Source: Pseudobdellovibrio sp043721535 | GTDB lineage: Bacteria; Bdellovibrionota; Bdellovibrionia; Bdellovibrionales; Bdellovibrionaceae | DNA length: 64,000 bases | Assembly (NCBI GenBank): GCA_043721535.1 | Contig: JAYSQO010000018.1 | Span: 1-64,000, forward strand | Reading direction: 5' to 3' | Shown here: piece after piece, positions 1 through 8,218 of the stretch | Layout: each line of letters starts with the position of its first letter | Position numbering within the stretch: position 1 is the stretch's first letter | Program-made: the position numbers and the translations under genes | The notes under the pieces: generated by a model | What the model was told of the DNA's origin: nothing | The model's input: only the letters and a program-made list of their open reading frames with translations | Databases searched by the model: none

Positions 1-67
1 ACTTAACGTAAAATTGTTAAAAGTTAATTTAATATAAGACAATGGTAATAAGGTCGTTAGTCGCGCG

Positions 68-120
68 CAACACGAAAAGTTTCGTAGCCCCTTGATTTAC
101 GTGTTGTTTTTATTTTCTTT
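68..120 (+). terminator. possible rho-independent terminator of an upstream gene
   Basis: CAACACG (68-74) can pair with CGTGTTG (100-106), and the right arm runs into a T-rich tract (103-120). The 25-nt loop holds a second small hairpin (CGAAA-AG-TTTCG). It would serve a gene lying before the window. The long loop keeps this tentative. Confidence 0.35.
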
Positions 121-577
121 TAGTGAAGCTGTGTCTTCTATGCATCATTTATGATCTGATTCATTGATCTGAAATATTGATTATAAAATTGGTTTTCAAA
201 TTTACTTTTAATAAATTCATTTTAGCATTTTCTCCTCTGAAAAACGCTTTATGTTGAGTTTTATTTTTTTGTTCTAAATGACTTTATTAAGATTTTAAAA
301 AGATTCCTTTAAAGTAGAATTATGTTTCATTAACGCATCTTTGCATATTTAAGATTGCGCTGTGTTAATAACACGACGTTAGTCTAGTTATTTTGCAACA
401 ACACGGTGCTCATTCAATCTGACGACTGGGTTTAGACTTAGTGCTTGAACACTTTTACACAGCAAAAATGCAGCATAAATGCCTGTTTATCAATAATCTT
501 CCGAGTTATTTACTTGGATGATCTGCCCTGCTGAAGCTAGACTCTAATCTTGAACGAGACGAGGACCAATACCCATC
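121..577. other. gene-free stretch upstream of rnr
   Basis: I see no convincing gene or structured RNA here. The one clear element is a perfect small inverted repeat, GTGTTA-a-TAACAC at 362-374, which could be an operator or a weak hairpin. The stretch is AT-rich up to about 350 and more mixed after that. A long untranslated leader for rnr is possible. Only a weak GAGGA lies before the rnr ATG, at a spacing of about 12-15 nt. Confidence 0.4.
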
Positions 578-2977
578 ATGACTGAAAAAAATAAAATACT
601 TCAAGGCACTATTAAGCGACATCCCGATGGTTTTGGTTTCTTTATTCCCCAAGACAAAGAACACGCTGATGTTTTTATTCCAGCTCATGCTATGAAATCA
701 TCTATGACAAATGATTCTGTCACCGTCATGGTGGAAAAAGAACGTGATGGTCGATTTAAAGGCGAGATTATTCATATCACCGAACGATCACAGAAAAAAA
801 TTGCTGGTGTCTTTACAATCATGAACGAAAAATTCGGTCTCATTAAAGATGAAGGCAAAGGCTGGGGTAAAGATCTGAAAATCCCCATGGAAAAATCCTT
901 ATCAGCTAAAAAAGGTGAATTGGTTGTTGCAAAAATCAGTACTTACCCTGACGAAGGCGATTTCACTGGGGAAGTTACAGAAATCATTGGTGATGCTGCT
1001 GATGCTTTAAATGATATTAAACGTGTTGTTGTGACCCAAGGTATCCCTGAAGAATTTTCACCTGAAACTTTAGTTGAAGCTAAAAAGTTTTCACACAATC
1101 CAGAAGAAAAAGATTTTGCTAACCGCACAGATCTTCGAAATATAAGTCTTATCACTATAGATGGTGCTACGGCGAAAGATTTTGATGATGCTGTTTATGT
1201 AGAAATGACTCAGCAGGGTTTTCACCTCATCGTGGGCATCGCTGACGTCAGTCATTATGTTAAAAATAAAACCAGCATTGATAAAGATGCTTATGATCGC
1301 GGAACATCCGTTTATTTTCCAAATTTTGTGATCCCGATGTTACCAGAAGCTTTATCAAACGGATTATGTTCGTTGGTTCCCCATGTTCCCCGTTTAGCCT
1401 TGATAGCTGATATGCAATTTAGTTTCACAGGCGAAATGACATCTTCAAAATTTTACGAGGCCGTTATTGAAAGCAAAGCTCGTGTGACTTACGGCGAAGC
1501 TCAGGCCGTCATTGATGGCGAAAAGATGGAAAAATTTAGCCATGTTAAAGATGTAATTTTTCGCTGTGCTGACTTAGCTAAAATACTGATGGCGAAAAGA
1601 TTCAAAGAAGGATCTCTTGATCTAGAAGTTCCTGAAACAGAATTAATTATTGATGGATCAGGCGAACCGATCGATGTGGTTAAATCTGAAAGGCTTTTTG
1701 CGCACAGATTAATTGAAGAAATGATGTTAGCGGCTAATGTGGCTGTTGCAAAATTTCTATCAGGTAAAGAAATCCCTGCGATTTATAGAACTCATGAACC
1801 GCCAGATCCAATGAAAATTCGTATGCTTGAGAAATATATGCAAAATTTCGGATCACGTATTAGTTTAGGCACCAGTGAAAAGTTACAAAAAAAACTAACT
1901 AAAGCTTTGCATGAATTTAAAGATGAACAATCACAAATTATTCATATCCTGACTTTACGTTCAATGAGCCAAGCCAAATACACTTTGGAAAATATCGGCC
2001 ATTTCGGTTTAGGATTTGATTTTTACACTCATTTTACGTCTCCGATTCGTCGTTATCCTGATTTGATCGTTCATCGTTTGATTAAAAGTTGTATTGGTCT
2101 TAATCAATATCGCTTAATGGCTGATGATGACATTCAAACAGCAGGAACATGGTTATCGGCCTGTGAACAGCGCTCTGCCAAAGCAGAGCGACAAATTCAA
2201 TCGATTAAAAAAGCCCGCTTTATGAAAAAACTTTTGGGCCAAACATTTGATGGCATGATCAGTTCAGTCACTAAATTTGGTCTTTTTGTTTTACTCCGTG
2301 AATATAATATTGATGGTTTGATTCGCTTAGATGATCTGGGTCTTGAAAAATGGGAATTCGACGAAGAAAACTTAAAATTAGTCGCTAGCCGATCAGGGAT
2401 GTCTTATTCAATCGGTGATCGACTGCGCGTGACAGTTTCATCTGTTGATGTTGAAGCAGGACAAATTAATTTTGTGATGGAAGGCAAAGAAGCAGTTGTT
2501 TCAAAACGCAATGACAAACGATCTGACAAAAGACCTTCTGGCGGCGGTGGCCGTAATCAGAAATTTAATAAAAATAATCTAAAAAAAGCTGACACAAAAA
2601 ATAATAATAAGCCTGGTAACAAATCACGCTTTGAATCGTATTCAAAGAAACCTAATGCAACAGAATCATATTCAAAAAAACCGGCTTATTCTCCAGCAGA
2701 ATCATCGAATGAGCAAAAATCATCACAAGGTTATTCTGTGCCTAAAGCTAAATACGCTTCGCTATCAGATTACTTAGATCAAATGGCTACAAAAAATAAT
2801 GGCCAAAAACAATCACAGGATCAATCTAGTTATGACAAGAAAAAAGATTCAAAATTCGAAAAAGGGTTCTCTAAAAATCGGCAAAACTCTGAAAAACGCA
2901 AGCCGACTGAAAACGATTCTGGCGGTGTTCGCAAAGCACGGCCTTCGAAATCTGGTCGAAAAACTAAATCTCGATAA
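578..2977 (+). CDS. rnr: ribonuclease R (3'-5' exoribonuclease)
   Basis: RNase R is a processive 3'-5' exoribonuclease that degrades structured RNA in the cytoplasm. An OB-fold cold-shock-like region opens the protein (about residues 1-75). The RNB catalytic domain (about 180-510) carries the signature TIDGATAKDFDDAVYVE near residues 191-207, whose aspartates bind the catalytic metals. An S1 domain (about 555-640) begins GQTFDGMISSVTKFGLFVLL. The last 160 residues are a basic, low-complexity tail rich in Lys, Ser, Asn and Gln, as in other RNase R proteins. At 799 residues it is close to the E. coli length of 813. Its last 146-179 bases overlap ubiB in another frame, so the tail sequence is doubly constrained. 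Confidence 0.95.
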   Translation: MTEKNKILQGTIKRHPDGFGFFIPQDKEHADVFIPAHAMKSSMTNDSVTVMVEKERDGRFKGEIIHITERSQKKIAGVFTIMNEKFGLIKDEGKGWGKDLKIPMEKSLSAKKGELVVAKISTYPDEGDFTGEVTEIIGDAADALNDIKRVVVTQGIPEEFSPETLVEAKKFSHNPEEKDFANRTDLRNISLITIDGATAKDFDDAVYVEMTQQGFHLIVGIADVSHYVKNKTSIDKDAYDRGTSVYFPNFVIPMLPEALSNGLCSLVPHVPRLALIADMQFSFTGEMTSSKFYEAVIESKARVTYGEAQAVIDGEKMEKFSHVKDVIFRCADLAKILMAKRFKEGSLDLEVPETELIIDGSGEPIDVVKSERLFAHRLIEEMMLAANVAVAKFLSGKEIPAIYRTHEPPDPMKIRMLEKYMQNFGSRISLGTSEKLQKKLTKALHEFKDEQSQIIHILTLRSMSQAKYTLENIGHFGLGFDFYTHFTSPIRRYPDLIVHRLIKSCIGLNQYRLMADDDIQTAGTWLSACEQRSAKAERQIQSIKKARFMKKLLGQTFDGMISSVTKFGLFVLLREYNIDGLIRLDDLGLEKWEFDEENLKLVASRSGMSYSIGDRLRVTVSSVDVEAGQINFVMEGKEAVVSKRNDKRSDKRPSGGGGRNQKFNKNNLKKADTKNNNKPGNKSRFESYSKKPNATESYSKKPAYSPAESSNEQKSSQGYSVPKAKYASLSDYLDQMATKNNGQKQSQDQSSYDKKKDSKFEKGFSKNRQNSEKRKPTENDSGGVRKARPSKSGRKTKSR

Positions 2978-4538
2978 TTTTCTTCAATCGACATTAAGTT
3001 CTCCGTCTTCAGAAAAAGAACATTTATCAGTGCCGCAAAGATTGCGGCTTAGCTTTGAAGAACTTGGTCCAACTTTTATCAAGTTTGGACAACTTTTAGC
3101 GGCACGCCCAGATTTAATCCCTGATGACTACGTTGAAGAAATGGCTTTTCTGCATGATCAAGTTCAACCCCTAGAATTTAAAACAATTGAAATGGTTCTT
3201 CATCAAGAACTGGGCCCGAATTGGACAGATCAAATTATTTCTATTGAAAAATCCGTCTTAGGATCTGCCAGCATAGCCCAAGTTCACCGGGCTAAATTAA
3301 AAAATGGCCAGTCTGTCGTTTTAAAAGTTCAACGACCTGGAATCGTACAAACGATCAATGATGATTTAAATGTTTTGTACTTCATTGCTGAACTTCTTGA
3401 AAAATATATACCTGAAATCCGCCCGTTTAATCCGGTGGGTATGATTGACGAATATTTTAAAACCTTAGAACTAGAAACTAATTTTGTTGTTGAAGCCAAT
3501 AACATGAGAAAAATGAAAGAACTTTTTAAAAATGATCTTGATGTGGTCATTCCGACTGTCAATTTTGAACTGACGACTGAAAAAGTTTTAGTGATGCAAG
3601 AGCTGGATGGCCAGCCCTTAAGTAAAATTGAATCCCTACAAAGTTTAAATATTAATGCCGATGAAATTATTAAAAAGGGCTTGAAAACTTATCTTAAAAT
3701 GGTTTTTGTGGATGGTTTTTTTCACGGGGATCTTCACGCTGGTAACTTTTTTGTGATGCCAGATCATAAAATTGGTTTAATTGATTTTGGGGTTGTCGGT
3801 CGTTTGAATTCGAAAACTCAGTCAGCTATAGTTAATATGTTGTTAGCCCTTTCTAAAGAAGATTATCTACGTTTAGCTTATGAATATGTGGATTTGACCC
3901 CGTATTCTGAAGAGGTCAACGTCGATCTTTTTGCCAAAGACCTACAGGCCGTGATCGCGCCCTACTACGGGCTAACTCTTAAAAATGTGAACATCGGTCG
4001 AATTCTGATGTCTTCATCAAGTGTCGCCGCCGAACACGGCCTGACAGTGCCCACTGAATTGATGTTATTTTTTAAATCAATTGTTTCAATTGAAGGCCTC
4101 GGACAAAGAATTTCAAAAGATTTTGATTTTTTAAGTTATATTTTATCGCAAGTCGGTGATGTGGCCCAAAGTTTATTTCAACCTGTTAAAATGGCCAACG
4201 AAGCTGGGCTTTTATTTCGTGAATCGCGAACATTTATTACTGCCCTGCCTAGACAATTGAATCTTATTTTTCGAAAACTCAATTCACCAAATCATCATTC
4301 TAAAATTCTGGTCACAGGTTTAGACGATCTGACGAAATCAATCAGTAATTCTTTTAATTTATTATTCTTAGGTGTGATTATGGCTTCATTGATCTTATCT
4401 AGTTCGATGATCTACACCAGCACGCATGCAACGGAAATTGGATTAATAGCTGGGATTCCTAATTTAAGTTTAATCGGCTTTTTACTAGCAGGTTTTCTTG
4501 GCGTTGTGGCTTTTTTCAATTACATTAATAAAAAGTAG
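2832..4538 (+). CDS. ubiB: UbiB/AarF/ABC1-family atypical kinase, membrane anchored
   Basis: Members of this protein-kinase-like family act at the membrane and support isoprenoid quinone metabolism. Diagnostic features are the KxGQ-type motif FIKFGQLLAARPDLIP, the alanine-rich loop GSASIAQVHRA with the nucleotide lysine in VVLKVQRPG, the catalytic segment FFHGDLHAGNF, the metal motif LIDFGVVGRL, and two C-terminal membrane helices. Length is about 568 residues. The ATG at 2832 is chosen; another in-frame ATG lies at 2799, and neither has a good ribosome binding site. The conserved AarF N-terminus (KHGLRNLVEKLNL, around 2932-2976) is itself encoded inside the last codons of rnr, so the overlap is real. 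A GbsR-like regulator follows after 8 bases. The window's Men genes suggest a role with menaquinone rather than ubiquinone, which is inference. Confidence 0.85.
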   Translation: MTRKKIQNSKKGSLKIGKTLKNASRLKTILAVFAKHGLRNLVEKLNLDNFLQSTLSSPSSEKEHLSVPQRLRLSFEELGPTFIKFGQLLAARPDLIPDDYVEEMAFLHDQVQPLEFKTIEMVLHQELGPNWTDQIISIEKSVLGSASIAQVHRAKLKNGQSVVLKVQRPGIVQTINDDLNVLYFIAELLEKYIPEIRPFNPVGMIDEYFKTLELETNFVVEANNMRKMKELFKNDLDVVIPTVNFELTTEKVLVMQELDGQPLSKIESLQSLNINADEIIKKGLKTYLKMVFVDGFFHGDLHAGNFFVMPDHKIGLIDFGVVGRLNSKTQSAIVNMLLALSKEDYLRLAYEYVDLTPYSEEVNVDLFAKDLQAVIAPYYGLTLKNVNIGRILMSSSSVAAEHGLTVPTELMLFFKSIVSIEGLGQRISKDFDFLSYILSQVGDVAQSLFQPVKMANEAGLLFRESRTFITALPRQLNLIFRKLNSPNHHSKILVTGLDDLTKSISNSFNLLFLGVIMASLILSSSMIYTSTHATEIGLIAGIPNLSLIGFLLAGFLGVVAFFNYINKK

Positions 4539-4546
4539 GATCATCT

Positions 4547-5035
4547 ATGTCTAACCGCCACCTTGAAGTCCCAGACGAAGTTCACAATCTAGCTGATCTT
4601 GTTGGTCAGTTTATTCAGTATTGGGGTTTTAAACGAATTCATGGGCAAATCTGGACGCACATTTGGCTCGCAAAAAACCCTGTTGATGCCACAACGTTAG
4701 TTAAAAGATTAGATGTTTCAAAGGGTTTAGTGTCATTAGCGATTAAAGATTTACTTCACTATGATGTTGTCAAAATATTAAGCCAAGGTGATCGTCGTAA
4801 AGTACTTTTAGTTCCTAATTTAGATATTCAAAGTGTGATCACAACAGTTCTTAAAAATCGTGAATCAAAAATGATGACTCAAATTGTAGGATCACAAGAA
4901 GCTGTTGATGACCTTAGTAAAGCAACAAAAAATCTTATGGATCTAGATCAATCACGTCTGGAACAAATGAAAATCATCACTTCTATGGCTGAAATGGCCT
5001 TGCAAACATTGATCAGTAATAATCTTAAAATGTAA
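4547..5035 (+). CDS. GbsR/MarR-family winged-helix transcriptional regulator
   Basis: The 162-residue protein resembles GbsR-type MarR-family regulators, whose N-terminus precedes a winged helix: the stretch GFKRIHGQIWTHIWLAKNP leads into TTLVKRLDVSKGLVSLAIKDL, a helix-turn-helix (about residues 25-80), followed by a wing with GDRRKVLLVP. The C-terminal half looks like a helical dimerisation segment. GbsR proteins sense choline or other small ligands, but the ligand here cannot be told. It starts 8 bases after ubiB behind an AGGA motif, so it is probably cotranscribed with ubiB. It converges on msrA with an 18-base gap. Confidence 0.8.
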   Translation: MSNRHLEVPDEVHNLADLVGQFIQYWGFKRIHGQIWTHIWLAKNPVDATTLVKRLDVSKGLVSLAIKDLLHYDVVKILSQGDRRKVLLVPNLDIQSVITTVLKNRESKMMTQIVGSQEAVDDLSKATKNLMDLDQSRLEQMKIITSMAEMALQTLISNNLKM

Positions 5036-5053
5036 TTAAATGCTGATTCAACA

Positions 5054-5539
5054 CTAGCGCCAATAATGGCAAGTGTAACCCTGTGGATTTTTCTGTAAAT
5101 AATCTTGATGATACTGTTCAGCACTGTAAAAAATTTTTGCTGCAATGATTGCAGTGACCACAGGCTTTTTCCATTGTCCGGAAAGACCAGCTTCAGTTTT
5201 AACTTGTTCAGCAATTTGTTTTTGCGAATCGTTCAAGTAAAAAATCACAGAACGATATTGTGTGCCTATGTCGTTTCCTTGTTGATTTAAAGTTGTTGGA
5301 TCATGCAATTTAAAAAATAATTTCAAGACTTCAGCGTAACTGATTTGATCAGCATCGAAAATAACTTGAATCGCCTCAGCGTGGCCGGTTTCCCCAGTTT
5401 TCACTTGGTTGTAATTTGGGTTTTCAGTGTGCCCACCCGTATAGCCAACTTCAGTTTCTAAAATGCCTGGAATAGCTCGAATAAGTTCTTCGACTCCCCA
5501 AAAACAACCGGCTGCGAATAATGCAGTTTTTTTTTTCAT
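5054..5539 (-). CDS. msrA: peptide-methionine (S)-S-oxide reductase MsrA
   Basis: MsrA reduces the S-epimer of methionine sulfoxide in proteins and free methionine. The family hallmark GCFWG lies at residues 11-15, with Cys12 as the catalytic nucleophile. Further conserved blocks are EVGYTGGHTENPNYNQV, TGHAEAIQVIFD, HDPTTLNQQGNDIGTQYRS and the C-terminal EQYHQDYLQKNPQGYTCHY. Its 161 residues are typical for a short cytosolic MsrA. No MsrB domain is fused. The ATG overlaps the stop of the upstream ureohydrolase in the arrangement ATGA, so the two are probably translationally coupled; no separate ribosome binding site is visible. Confidence 0.96.
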   Translation of the reverse strand: MKKKTALFAAGCFWGVEELIRAIPGILETEVGYTGGHTENPNYNQVKTGETGHAEAIQVIFDADQISYAEVLKLFFKLHDPTTLNQQGNDIGTQYRSVIFYLNDSQKQIAEQVKTEAGLSGQWKKPVVTAIIAAKIFYSAEQYHQDYLQKNPQGYTCHYWR

Positions 5540-6480
5540 TTTTTAGATAAACTCATTAAACACATTAATTCAAACATCGTGTCGACTGCGGCAAGTCCTG
5601 TAATTTGTGAACTATCATAGGCTGGGCAAACTTCAACGACGTCAGCACCAACAAGCTGATCAATTTTTAAATGACGTAAAATTTGTTGAGTTTCATAAGT
5701 CGTTAATCCTCCAGGAACTGGCGTTCCTGTTCCTGGCGCATAGGCAGGATCTAAACAATCAATATCAAAACTGATGTACGTCGGCCCTTTTAAAGCTGGT
5801 AATTTTTTAATTGCCGCAGATAAATCTTTTTTAATATCATCGACAGTGATAATTTTTATTTTATGTTTTTTTACGAAATCTAAATCATCAGATCCGGCAA
5901 GTGGCCCACGTATTCCGATTTGAATCATCCCGTTGGTGTTAATCAGTCCTTCTTCAACAGCGTGTCTGGCAAACGACCCATGATGGTATTCACAACCCCA
6001 AGCAGCAGGATAAGTATCTAAGTGCGCATCAAAATGAACAAAATTAATTTTTCCATATTTTTTAGCCGCAGCACGAAGAAGTGGTAACGTTGTTGAGTGA
6101 TCACCACCGATAGAAATAAATTTTTTATTCTTTTTAACTAAAACATCTGCAAATTTTTCTATTTTTTCATAAGTTTGCTTCTGATCGATCGGAATCACTG
6201 GGCAGTCCCCAATATCAGCAAAACGTGTTTTTTGAAATAGTTCTAGTGCACGCGTCATATGAAAACCGCGGCCAAGACTTGAACATTCTCTGACTAATGT
6301 AGGCGCAAACCTTGCCCCTGGGCGGTAACTGACGCCACCGTCATACGGTGTTCCGAACAGCGCCACATCGAAGGGTTCTGTTAATTCTGCAAGCGGTAGC
6401 CTGAAAAATGTTTTTATACCTGAAAATCGGGGAAGTTCGCGACCACTGATTGGTGTATATTTTGAATTCTTTTTTGCCAT
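5536..6480 (-). CDS. speB: ureohydrolase, agmatinase-like (SpeB family)
   Basis: Ureohydrolases use two Mn ions to split guanidino compounds into urea and an amine. All metal-binding motifs are present: GGDHSTTLP, FDAHLDTYP and SFDIDCLDPAYAPGTGTP. The PGGLTTYE segment after the last motif is also typical. The closest fit is agmatinase, which makes putrescine from agmatine, but related guanidinobutyrase and arginase-like enzymes share the same motifs, so the substrate is inferred. Length (314 residues) is normal. It is the first gene of a two-gene unit with msrA, overlapping it by 4 bases, and is divergent from mutY across 60 bases. Confidence 0.85.
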   Translation of the reverse strand: MAKKNSKYTPISGRELPRFSGIKTFFRLPLAELTEPFDVALFGTPYDGGVSYRPGARFAPTLVRECSSLGRGFHMTRALELFQKTRFADIGDCPVIPIDQKQTYEKIEKFADVLVKKNKKFISIGGDHSTTLPLLRAAAKKYGKINFVHFDAHLDTYPAAWGCEYHHGSFARHAVEEGLINTNGMIQIGIRGPLAGSDDLDFVKKHKIKIITVDDIKKDLSAAIKKLPALKGPTYISFDIDCLDPAYAPGTGTPVPGGLTTYETQQILRHLKIDQLVGADVVEVCPAYDSSQITGLAAVDTMFELMCLMSLSKK

Positions 6481-6504
6481 GACCTATTATCCGTAAAAAA
6501 GCAT

Positions 6505-6540
6505 TTGGTTACAATACGATATTCAATTATATTCTGCTCC
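6505..6540 (+). promoter_or_regulatory. predicted leaderless promoter of mutY
   Basis: TTGGTT (6505-6510) and TATATT (6528-6533) are separated by exactly 17 bases, and the ATG of mutY follows the -10 box after 7 bases. There is no Shine-Dalgarno sequence. The expected transcript therefore begins at or next to the A of the ATG. The TTG of the -35 box is in frame with mutY and could be misread as a start codon. Confidence 0.5.
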
Positions 6541-7521
6541 ATGTCTTATGCAAAAGATCGTGACCAGCTTATAACGTGGTACAGACAAAATAAAAGAGTC
6601 CTCCCTTGGCGATCATCACGCGACCCCTACCGCATATGGATTTCTGAAGTCATGCTTCAACAAACCACAGTCACAGCTGTTATTCCCTTTTATGAAAAAT
6701 TTTTAAATCGATTCCCGACTGTTGAGGACTTAGCAAAAGCCCAACTTGAAGATGTCTATGAATACTGGGCAGGGCTTGGTTACTATTCACGGGCCAGAAA
6801 TCTGCATTTATCTGCTAAAAACTTTTCTGCACAGGGTTTTCCACAGACAGCAGCAGGATTAATCGAAAATCCTGGTTTAGGGCCTTATACTTCACGCGCT
6901 ATAGCTAGTTTGGCATTTAACGAACCGGTGGGTGTGTTGGATGGCAATGTCATCAGGGTTTTATCACGTCGTTATGGTCTGCAATTAAAATGGTGGGAAA
7001 CAAAATCTAAACAACAACTACAAACTATTTCTGACGAATTAGCCAAAACTGAGTTCAACGCTGATGTGAATCAAGGCCTGATGGAATTAGGCGCCACAAT
7101 TTGCACACCGAAAAAGACATTATGTTTGATGTGCCCATGGAAAAAATCTTGCGTCGCTTTAAAAGATTCGTTGATTTCTGAATTGCCATTAAAAAAAGAA
7201 AAAGAAAAATTTCAAACTTGGCTATGGGCATTTGATATTGATATTCAAAAATCAAAAATCTATCTTCAACCTAACCTTGAAACTCCGTTTTTAAAAAAAT
7301 TATTACTGCCTGTTTCAAAAGCCAAACTTGTAACGAAAAAACCAAAGAGCTTTGATTTTAAACATGGGGTGACTAAATACGATATATATGTGACTCTGAA
7401 AAAATCTGAAAAAAGCCGAAAAAACAGCTCAAAAACCGGACTTTGGGCTAATTTGGATGGCATTTCTAAGCTTAACCCAACGAGTCTGATGAAAAAAATA
7501 TTAAGCCATCACAACAAATAA
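6541..7521 (+). CDS. mutY: A/G-specific adenine DNA glycosylase MutY
   Basis: MutY removes adenine mispaired with 8-oxoguanine. Residues 36 (Glu in WISEVMLQQT) and 134 (Asp in VLDGNV) match the catalytic pair, and the helix-hairpin-helix reads NPGLGPYTSRAIASLAF. The iron-sulfur cluster ligands are complete as C188-X6-C195-X2-C198-X5-C204. The C-terminal third, where a NUDIX-like 8-oxoG reader normally sits, is short, lysine-rich and poorly conserved. I use the ATG at 6541 (326 residues) rather than an upstream TTG, because residue 1 then fits the family start and a promoter lies directly before it. A small exported-protein gene follows after 18 bases. Confidence 0.93.
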   Translation: MSYAKDRDQLITWYRQNKRVLPWRSSRDPYRIWISEVMLQQTTVTAVIPFYEKFLNRFPTVEDLAKAQLEDVYEYWAGLGYYSRARNLHLSAKNFSAQGFPQTAAGLIENPGLGPYTSRAIASLAFNEPVGVLDGNVIRVLSRRYGLQLKWWETKSKQQLQTISDELAKTEFNADVNQGLMELGATICTPKKTLCLMCPWKKSCVALKDSLISELPLKKEKEKFQTWLWAFDIDIQKSKIYLQPNLETPFLKKLLLPVSKAKLVTKKPKSFDFKHGVTKYDIYVTLKKSEKSRKNSSKTGLWANLDGISKLNPTSLMKKILSHHNK

Positions 7522-7539
7522 GTTATACTGTGAATACTT

Positions 7540-8091
7540 ATGAAGTTTATCGTCTTTGGACTTTTAATGTTACTCATTCAACTCATCGTTGAAGCCGCCC
7601 CTTTACCCGCTATGGGATCTTCTTACTTAAACAGACCTGACAACAGTGCTTTGTTTTCAAGTTTTGGTTTTGAACTGAAAAAAATGAATAAAGATTGGGT
7701 TTTAGTTCATCCGACTGCACCTTCAGATTTAGTGATCAATGAACAGATTGATTTGAAACACACCAAATTAAAAACTTTACGACTAAGCATTAAAAAAATG
7801 GAAACAAAACTGACTTTAGATGCTTACGTTAAAAAATCACTCAGAGATTACAATCAATACGGTTTTACAATTTTGTCGTCTCAACAGGTTATGATCAATA
7901 GTAATCCAGCGATCGTGATTGACCTTATTCAAAAAAACAATCAAACACAATCCCGACAAGTTTTCTTACAAAAAAAATCTAACACTAACCAACAGATTAT
8001 TATTGCCTCTTGTATTGACCAAACACCAGCCTTCTCTGAATCAGTCAAGGGCTGCAACGCCGCTATGAATAGCTTTAGTTGGAAACAATAG
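7540..8091 (+). CDS. small exported protein of unknown function
   Basis: I do not recognise the family. The 183-residue product begins with a clear signal peptide (MKFIVFGLLMLLIQLIVEAAPLPA), so it should be periplasmic or secreted. The mature part is rich in Lys, Asn and Gln, with alternating hydrophobic residues suggesting a beta-rich domain, and has two cysteines near the C-terminus (IASCIDQTP and KGCNAAMNS) that could form a disulfide. It lies 18 bases after mutY and may be cotranscribed; a TATACT hexamer ten bases before its ATG could instead be its own -10 box. Confidence 0.7.
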   Translation: MKFIVFGLLMLLIQLIVEAAPLPAMGSSYLNRPDNSALFSSFGFELKKMNKDWVLVHPTAPSDLVINEQIDLKHTKLKTLRLSIKKMETKLTLDAYVKKSLRDYNQYGFTILSSQQVMINSNPAIVIDLIQKNNQTQSRQVFLQKKSNTNQQIIIASCIDQTPAFSESVKGCNAAMNSFSWKQ

Positions 8092-8218
8092 TTTCAACTT
8101 TCCACACTTCTTGCACATCTATTTTATAGGTAACAAACAGAACCTGTTACTGCTTTCTAATGCTTATTGGCGTTAGGATAAGTAACACTATTAGGCCTCT
8201 GGCTAGAAGTTTGACACT

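Noticed and set aside
61..120. A tRNA or small stable RNA at the left edge
   Set aside because: No cloverleaf, T-loop or other conserved RNA motif; only a terminator-like hairpin can be supported.
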